NCBI GenBank assembly: GCA_036381235.1
Contig: DASVDE010000012.1
Coordinates: forward strand, 1 to 64,000
Direction of reading: 5' to 3'
Source of the DNA: DASVDE01 sp036381235
GTDB lineage: Bacteria > Actinomycetota > Thermoleophilia > Solirubrobacterales > 70-9
Length of the DNA stretch: 64,000 nt
The notes under the pieces are model-generated. The model did no database searches, was not told the origin of the DNA, and was given only the letters and a program-made list of their open reading frames with translations. The position numbers and the translations under genes were made by a program. Each line of letters starts with the position of its first letter. Positions within the stretch are counted from its first letter, which is position 1. Positions 19,882 through 27,120 of this stretch are shown piece by piece.

Positions 19882-20497
19882 GCGCGACAGTCAGGTCTCC
19901 CTCGGAGAGGCCACCTTGGCGGAGGATGCGCCACTCGCCCTCGGTATCGAAGGCGGTGATGTCTACGACCGTTGAGGGGAGGCCGGTGAGCGCGCCGCCG
20001 TCAATCGCGAGGTCGGCTGCTTCGACGATCTCCTCCGGAATATCTCCAAAGGCGGCGGGAGCAGCCTCTCCACTGAAGTTGGCCGAGGTCTGGAAGACCG
20101 GGCACATGGCCCCGGCGAGGGGGCCGGCAATCAAGCGAACGCCGAGGCGCTCGGCGTCCTCGCGACAGGCGAGCGGGTAGCGACGCCCTGGATTCGCCAC
20201 GACCAGGGTGACCGGGCCGGGAAGCAGGGCGCTGACCGCGTCGCGGGTCCGCGAACCGAGCCCCTCCACCAGCTCGCGCATCGCCAGCGGCGAGAAGTAC
20301 ATGACGGCTGAGGATTTCCCTTCGTCGCGGCCCTTGATCCGGTGAATGTGCTCGATCGCCCCCGCATCCAACGGATCGCAGGCCAACCCGTAGAGCCCAT
20401 CGGCGGGGAATACCGCAACGCCTCCCTCGGCGATGCAGCGCTCCAGGGAAGAGCGCGCCGCCTCGGCCCCGTCTCTTTCGATCGAGACCAGCATCAC
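19841..20497 (-). CDS. L-threonylcarbamoyladenylate synthase (Sua5/YrdC/YciO family)
   Basis: Makes threonylcarbamoyl-AMP from threonine, bicarbonate and ATP for the t6A37 tRNA modification. YrdC-domain signatures include GGVAVFPADGLYGLACD, KGRDEGKSS and LLPGPVTLVV, followed by PVFQTSANFSG. 218 residues, so it lacks the extra Sua5 C-terminal domain and is closer to TsaC/YwlC. It belongs to the prfA-prmC-sua5 cluster common in Gram-positives. KSSAVMYF departs from the usual KPL-type substrate loop. Confidence 0.88.
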   Translation of the reverse strand: MMLVSIERDGAEAARSSLERCIAEGGVAVFPADGLYGLACDPLDAGAIEHIHRIKGRDEGKSSAVMYFSPLAMRELVEGLGSRTRDAVSALLPGPVTLVVANPGRRYPLACREDAERLGVRLIAGPLAGAMCPVFQTSANFSGEAAPAAFGDIPEEIVEAADLAIDGGALTGLPSTVVDITAFDTEGEWRILRQGGLSEGDLTVALSSVEGQGGRGGG

Positions 20498-20506
20498 GTC
20501 TCTCCT

Positions 20507-20541
20507 GGCGACTTATTCGGCATATAGCCGAATAAGTCGCC
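20507..20541. repeat. GGCGACTTATTCG hairpin, copy 1 (sua5-prmC spacer)
   Basis: Perfect 15-bp stem: GGCGACTTATTCGGC (20507-20521) and its complement (20527-20541), loop ATATA. It starts 8 nt after the prmC stop codon (minus strand). Thirteen stem bases match the hairpin at 48000-48034, and the architecture and ATATA loop match 32766-32804. No T-run. Confidence 0.8.
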
Positions 20542-20549
20542 ACCACCCG

Positions 20550-21425
20550 TCATCTGCGCCCCCAGACGACTCGCGGAATGCCAGCCAGGTCCGGGCGGGT
20601 CTCAATGTGGTCGAAACCGGCTTCCTCAAGCAACTCGGCCACCGCATCGGCCTGTCCGACCCCCACCTCGAGCGCCAAAACCTGTGCCGAGTGGTCACTT
20701 TCCCCCTCTATACGGTGGAAAGTGACCACTCGGCGGGAAAGCTGGGTGAGGAAGGCCCGGATCGCGTCTAGGCCGTCCGGCCCGGCGAGCAGCGCCTCGC
20801 GCGGCTCCCACTGCGTCACCTCCGGCTGCAGCGAGGACCAGTCGGCCTCGGCCACGTAGGGGAGGTTGGCGACGATCAGATCGAACGCCTCATCCGCCGG
20901 CACGGATCCCTCCTGGAGACGCACTCGTCCGGTCAATTCCAGTCGCTCGGCGTTGGCGCGCGCCACCTTCAGCGCATCTGTCGATGTATCTGTCGCGGTC
21001 ACCGCGCACTCCGGCAGCTCATCAGCGACCGCAAGGGCGATCGCTCCCGACCCCGTCCCCACGTCAAGCACGGTGCGGGGGCGAAGCTCCAGCGCCAACT
21101 CCACCAGCAGCTCGGTTTCGGGGCGGGGAATCAGAACCCGCCGATCCACCTCCAGCTCGAGGCGGCGGAAGCCCTTCCGGCCGAGGATGTAGGCGACCGG
21201 CTCGCGCCGCAGACGTCGCCGCACCATCTCGCCGAAGCGCCGCCCCGCGTCGGCTGGCACCGCGGCATCCGGATCGGCGACAAATCGCGCCCGCTCCCAG
21301 CCGGTTGCCTCACCCAGCAGCAGCTCGGCATCCAGGCGAGGACTCTCCACCCCGGCCGCCCGCAGCGCGTCAACAGCCCCGGCGAGGGCATCGCGCGCAC
21401 TGCCCGCCGTCGCGGCCCCGGCCAC
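20550..21425 (-). CDS. prmC: Peptide chain release factor N5-glutamine methyltransferase, carrying a palindromic insertion
   Basis: SAM-dependent methylation of the GGQ glutamine of release factors. Its substrate gene prfA is directly upstream (2-bp gap). Motif I is VLDVGTGSGAIALAVA (about 119-134). The catalytic motif is NLPY (187-190), a variant of NPPY. The C-terminus LALEVGVGQADAVAELL...RVVWGRR is normal. Residues about 231-247 (RRVVTFHRIEGESDHSA) replace the usual short turn ending in PGG and are encoded exactly by an 18-bp perfect hairpin at 20686-20734. The reading frame stays open, so the enzyme is probably made with an extra loop. Confidence 0.93.
   Translation of the reverse strand: MAGAATAGSARDALAGAVDALRAAGVESPRLDAELLLGEATGWERARFVADPDAAVPADAGRRFGEMVRRRLRREPVAYILGRKGFRRLELEVDRRVLIPRPETELLVELALELRPRTVLDVGTGSGAIALAVADELPECAVTATDTSTDALKVARANAERLELTGRVRLQEGSVPADEAFDLIVANLPYVAEADWSSLQPEVTQWEPREALLAGPDGLDAIRAFLTQLSRRVVTFHRIEGESDHSAQVLALEVGVGQADAVAELLEEAGFDHIETRPDLAGIPRVVWGRR
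20686..20734. repeat. 18-bp perfect hairpin inside prmC
   Basis: GCCGAGTGGTCACTTTCC (20686-20703) is exactly complementary to 20717-20734, with a 13-nt loop. It lies within the prmC coding sequence and encodes residues ~231-247. The size (49 bp) is close to the 50-bp hairpin at 8136-8185. Confidence 0.8.
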
Positions 21426-21427
21426 AG

Positions 21428-22498
21428 CTAGGCGGAGGTAGCCGCGGCTTCGAGGCGCCGTCTCTTTTCCTCCGCCGCCAACGCCTCGGTGAACTCGCCC
21501 AACTCGCCCGCCAGCACGCCGTCGAGGTTGTGCGATGTGTGCTTGATCCGGTGGTCCGTGACCCTGCCCTGGGGGAAGTTGTAGGTGCGGATCTTCTCGC
21601 TGCGCTCGCCGGTTCCCACCTGTGCCTTGCGCTCGGAGGCGATCTTCGCCTGCTGCTCGGCCAGCTCGCGCTCATACAGCCGCGCCCGCAGCACACGCAT
21701 CGCCCGCTCCTTGTTCTGAAGCTGGGACTTCTCGTCCTGCATCGAGACGACGATCCCGGTCGGCTTGTGGGTGATCCGCACGGCCGAGTCGGTCGTGTTG
21801 ACCGACTGCCCGCCCGGGCCCGAGGAGCGGTAGACGTCGATCTGTAGGTCGTTCTGGTCGACCTCGACCTCGACCTCCTCGGCCTCCGGCAACACTGCGA
21901 CCGTGGCCGTTGAGGTGTGGATGCGGCCCTGTGACTCCGTCTCCGGGACCCGCTGCACGCGGTGAGTGCCACCCTCGTACTTGAAAACCGAGTAGGCGCC
22001 CTCCCCCTTGACCGCGAAGGTGACCTCCTTGAAGCCACCCACCTCGGCCCCGGACTGCGAGAGCGCCTCGGTTGAGAAGCCGCTCTCCTCGGCGTAGCGG
22101 GTGAGCATCTTGTAGAGGTCGCCGGCGAACAGCGCCGCCTCGTCGCCGCCGGTGCCGGCCCGAATCTCGACGATCACGTTCTTGCCGTCGTTGGGATCCC
22201 GCTCGACCATCGCCAAGCGGATCTCGTCCCCCAGCGCCTCCAGCCGCAGCGGCGCCTGCTCGGCCACCCTGCGCAACTCCGGGTCCTCACCGTCCTCCTC
22301 CAGCAGCTCCCGCGCCCCCTCCAAGTCGTCCTTCAGCGTCCGGTACTCGCTCGCCAAAGCGTAGGCGGGCTGCAACTCCCGATACTCACGCCCCACCTCC
22401 GCGTATCGCTCCCTGTCGCCGATCACGGCAGGGTCGGCCATCTGCCCCTCGAGTTCGGAGAACCGCGCCTCGATCTGCTCGATCAGCTGCTCGATCAC
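21428..22498 (-). CDS. prfA: Peptide chain release factor 1
   Basis: Terminates translation at UAA/UAG. 356 residues, normal length. The GGQ motif is in SSGPGGQSVNTTDSAVR, and the UAG-recognising region follows VQRVPETESQGRIHTSTATV. Note PETE-x-x-G with stop-codon recognition loop residues upstream as in RF1 rather than RF2. It partners with prmC immediately downstream and overlaps the DUF1385 gene by 4 bp. Confidence 0.97.
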   Translation of the reverse strand: MIEQLIEQIEARFSELEGQMADPAVIGDRERYAEVGREYRELQPAYALASEYRTLKDDLEGARELLEEDGEDPELRRVAEQAPLRLEALGDEIRLAMVERDPNDGKNVIVEIRAGTGGDEAALFAGDLYKMLTRYAEESGFSTEALSQSGAEVGGFKEVTFAVKGEGAYSVFKYEGGTHRVQRVPETESQGRIHTSTATVAVLPEAEEVEVEVDQNDLQIDVYRSSGPGGQSVNTTDSAVRITHKPTGIVVSMQDEKSQLQNKERAMRVLRARLYERELAEQQAKIASERKAQVGTGERSEKIRTYNFPQGRVTDHRIKHTSHNLDGVLAGELGEFTEALAAEEKRRRLEAAATSA

Positions 22499-23502
22499 GC
22501 GACTATCTCTATTGGCGACTGCTCCGAGTCACCGGGCTTCTCCTCGGCCAGAACCTTCTCGAGGGCGGCAATCGCCACCGCCAGCTGCTCCTCGTCGGGC
22601 TCGCGGGTGGTCAGGTTCTGCAGCATCAGCCCGGGCCACATCAGGCCCCGCACCCAAGCTTTGCGCCGGTTCTTCCCCGCCCACTTGATTACCTCATAGG
22701 AAAGGCCGGCGATCAGCGGGATGCCGAGGATCCGGGAGGCCAGCAGCCAGTACCAGGCCGGCAGACCGATCGGGGCGAAAACGAAGATCGCCAGCACCAT
22801 CACGATCAACAGGAAGCTGGTCCCACAGCGCGGGTGCAGACGGGAGTAGAGCTTCGCCCGCGCGGGGATCAGCTCATCTTCGGCCTCATAGCAGGAGATC
22901 GTCTTGTGCTCGGCGCCGTGGTACTCGAATACGCGACGCAGGTCGGGAAGACGACTGATCGCCACGATGTAGCCGATGAATATCGCCGTGCGCAGCAACC
23001 CCTCGATCAACCAGAAGAGAAGCGACGAGCCAAGCTGGTCCTTGATCAGGCTGGTCAGCCCCACCGGCACGACGAAGAAGAGCCCAACCGCCAACAGCAG
23101 CGAGAAGGCGATCGTCAGCCCCCAGACCCAGCCGCCGATCTCCTCCTGCTCGCCCTCCTCATCCTCCGGGATCTGCGCGTTGGCGGAGATCGCCAGCGCC
23201 CGAAAGCCGATCTTCATCGACTCGCCCAGAGCGACCACGCCACGGATCACCGGCACCCGCCAGAGGCGGTGGCGCTTCGCCCAGGGAACGAGCGACTCGG
23301 AGCTGATCTCGACCGCTCCCTCGGGGTTGCGCACCGCCACCGCCCAGGTGGAGACGCCGCGCATCATCACGCCCTCCAGCACCGCCTGCCCGCCGACCGG
23401 GGCGTCCCGCTTGGCGACCAGAGCGCCATCCGGCATGCGTAGCGGGTCGGCCCCGTTCGAAGAGGCCGCCGAAGCCGCGAGAGAGCCCCCTTCCGGGCTC
23501 AC
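22495..23502 (-). CDS. DUF1385 membrane protein
   Basis: 335-residue member of the DUF1385 family. Conserved blocks are GGQAVLEGVMMRGVSTWAVAVR near residue 40, HGAEHKTISCYEAEDEL and RLHPRCGTSFLLIVMV. Three to five membrane segments occur between about 125 and 265. It is usually found beside rpmE and prfA in Actinobacteria and other Gram-positives, as here. Function is not established; the conserved His/Cys cluster hints at metal binding. Overlap with prfA suggests co-translation. Confidence 0.88.
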   Translation of the reverse strand: MSPEGGSLAASAASSNGADPLRMPDGALVAKRDAPVGGQAVLEGVMMRGVSTWAVAVRNPEGAVEISSESLVPWAKRHRLWRVPVIRGVVALGESMKIGFRALAISANAQIPEDEEGEQEEIGGWVWGLTIAFSLLLAVGLFFVVPVGLTSLIKDQLGSSLLFWLIEGLLRTAIFIGYIVAISRLPDLRRVFEYHGAEHKTISCYEAEDELIPARAKLYSRLHPRCGTSFLLIVMVLAIFVFAPIGLPAWYWLLASRILGIPLIAGLSYEVIKWAGKNRRKAWVRGLMWPGLMLQNLTTREPDEEQLAVAIAALEKVLAEEKPGDSEQSPIEIVA

Positions 23503-23505
23503 GGC

Positions 23506-23727
23506 CTACTTCCCGGCCTTGGCGCGCTTTGCGGCGCGGCGCTGGAACCGCTCAACCCGGCCGCCGGTGTCAACCAGCTTCTGCTTGCCCGTGTAGAACG
23601 GGTGGCATTCCGAGCAAAGCTCGACGTGCAGGTCGGCTTTGGTGGAGCGGGTATAGAACTGATTCCCGCAGGAGCAGTGCACGTTGGCGAGGACATATTC
23701 GGGGTGGATTCCAGCCTTCATCGCCAC
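23506..23727 (-). CDS. rpmE: 50S ribosomal protein L31 (zinc-binding type)
   Basis: 73-residue L31. The zinc ribbon is intact: CSCG near residues 19-22 and CSECHPFYTG near 38-47, the C+ form rather than the zinc-independent paralogue. Translation may start at the second ATG (23719-23721, MKAGIHPEY), which matches most family members. Likely first gene of the minus-strand run rpmE-DUF1385-prfA-prmC-sua5. Confidence 0.96.
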   Translation of the reverse strand: MAMKAGIHPEYVLANVHCSCGNQFYTRSTKADLHVELCSECHPFYTGKQKLVDTGGRVERFQRRAAKRAKAGK

Positions 23728-23802
23728 TCAGTCTAGATGACGCGTGGATCGTGCCCGTTCAGGGGTTGGGAAATCGTTGTTTCCTGCCGATGTAGCAGAT
23801 CA

Positions 23803-25341
23803 GTGGAAACCACGGACCCCATAAAGGTCGGCAGCCCGCGAGCGGTAATGGTCCTGCGACGCGCCCTTGCCGTTCTGCTCGTCGGCGGCACCGCGCTGGT
23901 CCTCCTGCACGACTGGTTCGGCCTCGGCGGCGCCAGGTTCGACTACACGGCCGGCGGACCCCTCTACGACCTGATCATCTTCGCCGCCGGCGTCGCCTGC
24001 CTCGTCCGAGCGACGTTCTTCAAGCGCGAACAGGGCGCCTGGCTGCTGCTCGGCCTGGGAATCCTCTGCTGGGCCGCCGGCGAGGTCTACTGGACAGCGT
24101 TCATCCTCGATAACCCGGCGGCCCCCTACCCAGCCCCGGCCGACGTCTTCTACCTGGCCTTCTACCCGCTCGCCTACGCGGGAATAGCGATGCTGGTTCG
24201 CGCCCGCGCCCACGAGCTGGACTGGCGGCGCTGGATGGACGCCGCAATCGCCGCCCTCGGCACGGCCGCGCTCGGCACTGCCTTCGTCTTCGACTTCGTC
24301 GCCGATAAGGCCGACGGCACGCCGCTGCAGATCGCAACCTCCCTCGCCTACCCGCTGGGCGACATCGGCATGCTGGCGCTGATCGTCGGTGTCGTCGCCC
24401 TCACCGACTGGCGCCCCGGGCGCACCTGGTCGCTGCTGCTGGTCGGGCTGGCGGCCCAGGGCGTGGCCGACATCGCCTACACCTTGCAATCGACCAACGG
24501 CGTCCTGCCGGCGGGCAGCTGGATCGACCCCATCTATCTGATCTCGGCAGCCTGCCTCGGAGCGGCGGTTTGGCAGCCCCCCGCAGCCACGATTCGCATC
24601 GACGAAGAATCGGGTGGCTGGCGGGAGCTGATGGTCCCGGCGATCTTCGCCTCGGTGATGATCGGCCTCTTCGCTATGCGGTATCTGGGCGCCACCAGCA
24701 GCCTCTCAGCGGTGCTCTGGGCGGCGACGATGCTCGCCGTGATCGTCCGACTGGCGATCAGCGACCGGCAGAACAAAGCGCTGCTGACGCAGGTGCAAAC
24801 AGACCCGCTGACCGGGCTGGCGAATCGCGGCCGCATGCAGGTGGACCTCGAGAGGCACTGCGCTCACGCGACCGAGGAGCGTCCTGCCGCCCTGCTCTTT
24901 CTCGACCTGAACGGGTTCAAGCGCTACAACGACAGCTTCGGACATCCCGCCGGCGACCTCTTGCTGGCCGAGCTCGGGGGAGCACTGCAGGAGGCGATCG
25001 GCAAGAACGGGACCGCCTACCGGATAGGAGGCGACGAGTTCTGCGTGTTGCTGACCTGCCCCGAGAATCGCTTCGAAGCCGTCACCAGAGAGGCGGCAAA
25101 GGCGCTGACGGCACGCGGCAGCGGCTATGACGTGAGCGCCGCCTGGGGAGCGGTCGAGATTCCAAGCGAAGCCGTGGAGCCCTCCGAGGCGCTGCAGCTG
25201 GCCGACGTGCGGATGTACGCGCAAAAGGAATCGCGGCGCCTGGCAGATCGCGACATGCCTCAGCCCTCCGTGACCGAGGCGCTCCTGCGGCATCAGGTCA
25301 AAGACGCCTCCGCGCTGAACAAACCCGCTACTCCACGCTGA
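23803..25341 (+). CDS. Membrane-bound diguanylate cyclase (GGDEF)
   Basis: Makes cyclic di-GMP from two GTP. The N-terminal part (about 15-320) has around nine hydrophobic helices, a MASE-like membrane sensor. The GGDEF domain follows: LTGLANRGRMQVDLERH, FLDLNGFKRYNDSFGH and the intact catalytic RIGGDEF. The inhibitory I-site RxxD, five residues before GGDEF, is absent (GKNG instead), so product feedback is probably lost. The start is uncertain: GTG at 23803 is given, and ATG at 23848 (MVLRRALAVL) is equally good. No EAL domain. The 3' end overlaps the convergent TetR gene by 14 bp. Confidence 0.9.
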   Translation: METTDPIKVGSPRAVMVLRRALAVLLVGGTALVLLHDWFGLGGARFDYTAGGPLYDLIIFAAGVACLVRATFFKREQGAWLLLGLGILCWAAGEVYWTAFILDNPAAPYPAPADVFYLAFYPLAYAGIAMLVRARAHELDWRRWMDAAIAALGTAALGTAFVFDFVADKADGTPLQIATSLAYPLGDIGMLALIVGVVALTDWRPGRTWSLLLVGLAAQGVADIAYTLQSTNGVLPAGSWIDPIYLISAACLGAAVWQPPAATIRIDEESGGWRELMVPAIFASVMIGLFAMRYLGATSSLSAVLWAATMLAVIVRLAISDRQNKALLTQVQTDPLTGLANRGRMQVDLERHCAHATEERPAALLFLDLNGFKRYNDSFGHPAGDLLLAELGGALQEAIGKNGTAYRIGGDEFCVLLTCPENRFEAVTREAAKALTARGSGYDVSAAWGAVEIPSEAVEPSEALQLADVRMYAQKESRRLADRDMPQPSVTEALLRHQVKDASALNKPATPR

Positions 25342-25930
25342 GCGCGGCCAGCAGCGTGTCGAGCGTGCGACCCACCTCGATTCGCATCCGCTCCGGGTCA
25401 TCGGCACGGGCGATCAGCATCGCGGCCTCATCGAGAGCGCCCATCAGAATGTGGGCGAGCGGACGCGTGGGCTGCTCGGCAATCGCGCCCGCCTCCACCG
25501 CCGCCTGCAGAGTCCCCTCGATCAAGCCGAGACCGTTCTCGGCAGCGATCTCCCGCCAACGGTCCCAACCCAGAACCGACGGGCCGTCGAGCAAGACGAT
25601 CTGCTGCGCCTCCGGCTCGGTGCAGGCCCCCAGGAACATCTCGGCGCCGGCGCGCATTGCCTCCAGCGGCCCGGCGGAGTCGTCGCCGAGCACCCCCTCC
25701 GCGATCCGCTGCGTCAACTCGGCCTCGACTCGCTCATACACCGCTTCGAAGAGATCGCGCTTGCCGTCGAAGTGGTGATAGAGCGCACCGCGGGTCACAC
25801 CGGCGGCGCGCACGATCTCTTCGGTCCCCACATCGGCGTAGCTGCGCATGGCAAAGAGCGCCCGAGCGGCTTCGATCAGCGCGTCCCGGGTAGCTTCGGA
25901 GCGCTCCACCTGTGTACGTTTGACATTCAT
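25328..25930 (-). CDS. TetR/AcrR family transcriptional regulator
   Basis: 200 residues from ATG at 25928-25930. The N-terminal helix-turn-helix is classical: RDALIEAARALFAMRSYADV and GVTRGALYHHFDGKRDLFEAV. The C-terminal ligand domain has no recognised specificity. It is divergent from the alpha/beta hydrolase at 25988 with 57 bp between them, the usual layout of a repressor and its target. A palindrome CATAC-TGTCT-GTATG overlaps its own start codon (25928-25942) and may be the operator. Confidence 0.92.
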   Translation of the reverse strand: MNVKRTQVERSEATRDALIEAARALFAMRSYADVGTEEIVRAAGVTRGALYHHFDGKRDLFEAVYERVEAELTQRIAEGVLGDDSAGPLEAMRAGAEMFLGACTEPEAQQIVLLDGPSVLGWDRWREIAAENGLGLIEGTLQAAVEAGAIAEQPTRPLAHILMGALDEAAMLIARADDPERMRIEVGRTLDTLLAALSVE

Positions 25931-25942
25931 ACTGTCTGTATG
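25928..25942. promoter_or_regulatory. Candidate TetR operator
   Basis: CATAC (25928-25932) and GTATG (25938-25942) form a 5-5-5 inverted repeat over the tetR start codon, in the 57-bp divergent region with the hydrolase gene. Short, so moderately supported. Confidence 0.4.
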
Positions 25943-25987
25943 TAACTTACCCGGCCCGTCGGTCGAAAACAACCCAGGAGGGACGCA

Positions 25988-26827
25988 ATGGACCAGGCAA
26001 GCCAGCGCCACGAAATCGAGCTTCCCGCCGGGACGATCCGCTATCGCGAGGCGGGCGAGGGCAAGCCGGTTGTCTTCATACACGGGTACCTGGTCGACGG
26101 ACGACTCTGGGGCGGGGTGGTCGACCGGCTCTCCGACCGCTGCCGCTGCATCGCCCCCGACTGGCCTATAGGGGCGCAACGGGTGGCGATGAAACCCGAC
26201 GCCGATCTCAGCCCCTACGGGATCGCCGAAATAGTCGCGAGCTTCCTCGAAGCGCTGGACCTCGACGACGTGACCATCGTCGGCAACGACTCCGGCGGAG
26301 CGATGTCGCAGGTGACCGTCACCCGCCATCCGCAGCGGATCGGCCGCATGGTGCTCACCAATTGCGATACCCACGAGAACTTCCCCCCCGGGATCTTCAA
26401 GGCGATGCCGCCGCTCGCGGCGCTCCCCGGCGGGATGTCGCTGCTGGCGGCTCCGTTCCGGATCCCCGCCATGGCGCGCGCCGCCTTCCGACCCTTCGCT
26501 CGCACCCGCATTCCCGACAACCTGATTGCCTCCTGGATGGAGCCCGGCCTGCACGACCCGGCCGTCAAGCGCGATGTCAAGAAGGTGACCACCGGGATGA
26601 ACAAGCGCTACACGCTGGAGGCCGCGGAGAAGCTGAAGGGCTCCGACCTGCCCGTCCTGCTCACCTGGGCGCCGGGCGACCGCTTCTTCCCGATCAAGTA
26701 CGCGCAGCGGCTGGCGGAGGACATACCCAACGCGCGCCTGGTCGAGATCCCGGACTCGAAGACATTTGTCTCGATCGACCAGCCACAGCGCCTCGCCGAC
26801 GAGATCGCCGCATTCGTGGGCGTCTAA
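25988..26827 (+). CDS. Alpha/beta hydrolase (Asp-nucleophile, haloalkane dehalogenase/epoxide hydrolase-like)
   Basis: 279-residue alpha/beta hydrolase. The oxyanion segment FIHGYLVDGRLW is near residue 35. The nucleophile elbow VGNDSGGAMS aligns with GHDWGG of epoxide hydrolases and haloalkane dehalogenases, giving Asp as nucleophile. The position normally holding the catalytic His (GHF before the final helix) reads KTF, in IPDSKTFVSIDQPQRLA. So the standard triad is incomplete, and either another His serves or activity is altered. GGAGGGACGC precedes the ATG. It is likely repressed by the divergent TetR protein. Confidence 0.87.
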   Translation: MDQASQRHEIELPAGTIRYREAGEGKPVVFIHGYLVDGRLWGGVVDRLSDRCRCIAPDWPIGAQRVAMKPDADLSPYGIAEIVASFLEALDLDDVTIVGNDSGGAMSQVTVTRHPQRIGRMVLTNCDTHENFPPGIFKAMPPLAALPGGMSLLAAPFRIPAMARAAFRPFARTRIPDNLIASWMEPGLHDPAVKRDVKKVTTGMNKRYTLEAAEKLKGSDLPVLLTWAPGDRFFPIKYAQRLAEDIPNARLVEIPDSKTFVSIDQPQRLADEIAAFVGV

Positions 26828-26831
26828 AAGC

Positions 26832-26858
26832 AGAACGCGCAATCTGCGCGTTCTTTTT
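26832..26858 (+). terminator. Rho-independent terminator of the alpha/beta hydrolase
   Basis: AGAACGCGCA (26832-26841), loop ATC, TGCGCGTTCT (26845-26854) and then TTTT: a 10-bp perfect stem with T-tract, 5 nt after the stop codon. Together with the atp-head hairpin it is one of only two hairpins here that have a T-run. Confidence 0.9.
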
Positions 26859-26928
26859 CGCAACGTGCATGTTTTTCGTCTGACGGGAGGTGCATGCTTC
26901 CGGCACGCCCCCTACAGGACGGAGAGCC

Positions 26929-27120
26929 ATGCCCGAGGAGATCTTCGACCAGGACAGGCCGAGGAGCAAGATGGCGAGGCGCCTCGACGAGGCGTTCGCC
27001 GGCTGCGAGGAGTGGACGATCGCCCCGCCCGCCGAACGGCGCGGCGCGGCCATCCTGGTCCCCGACTTCGTCGCTAAGTCTCCTGGTAAAGAGGACCGTC
27101 GCCGCCCTCAGGCAGCGTAA
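26929..27120 (+). CDS. Small hypothetical protein
   Basis: 63-residue open frame from ATG at 26929 (MPEEIFDQDRPRSKMARRL), preceded by GGACGGAGA. It is acidic then basic, with no membrane segment and one Cys. The last 15 codons are antisense to the end of the ETF-quinone oxidoreductase gene. It lies in the only gap of about 250 bp between convergent genes. I do not recognise it; it may be a real short gene or chance. Confidence 0.35.
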   Translation: MPEEIFDQDRPRSKMARRLDEAFAGCEEWTIAPPAERRGAAILVPDFVAKSPGKEDRRRPQAA

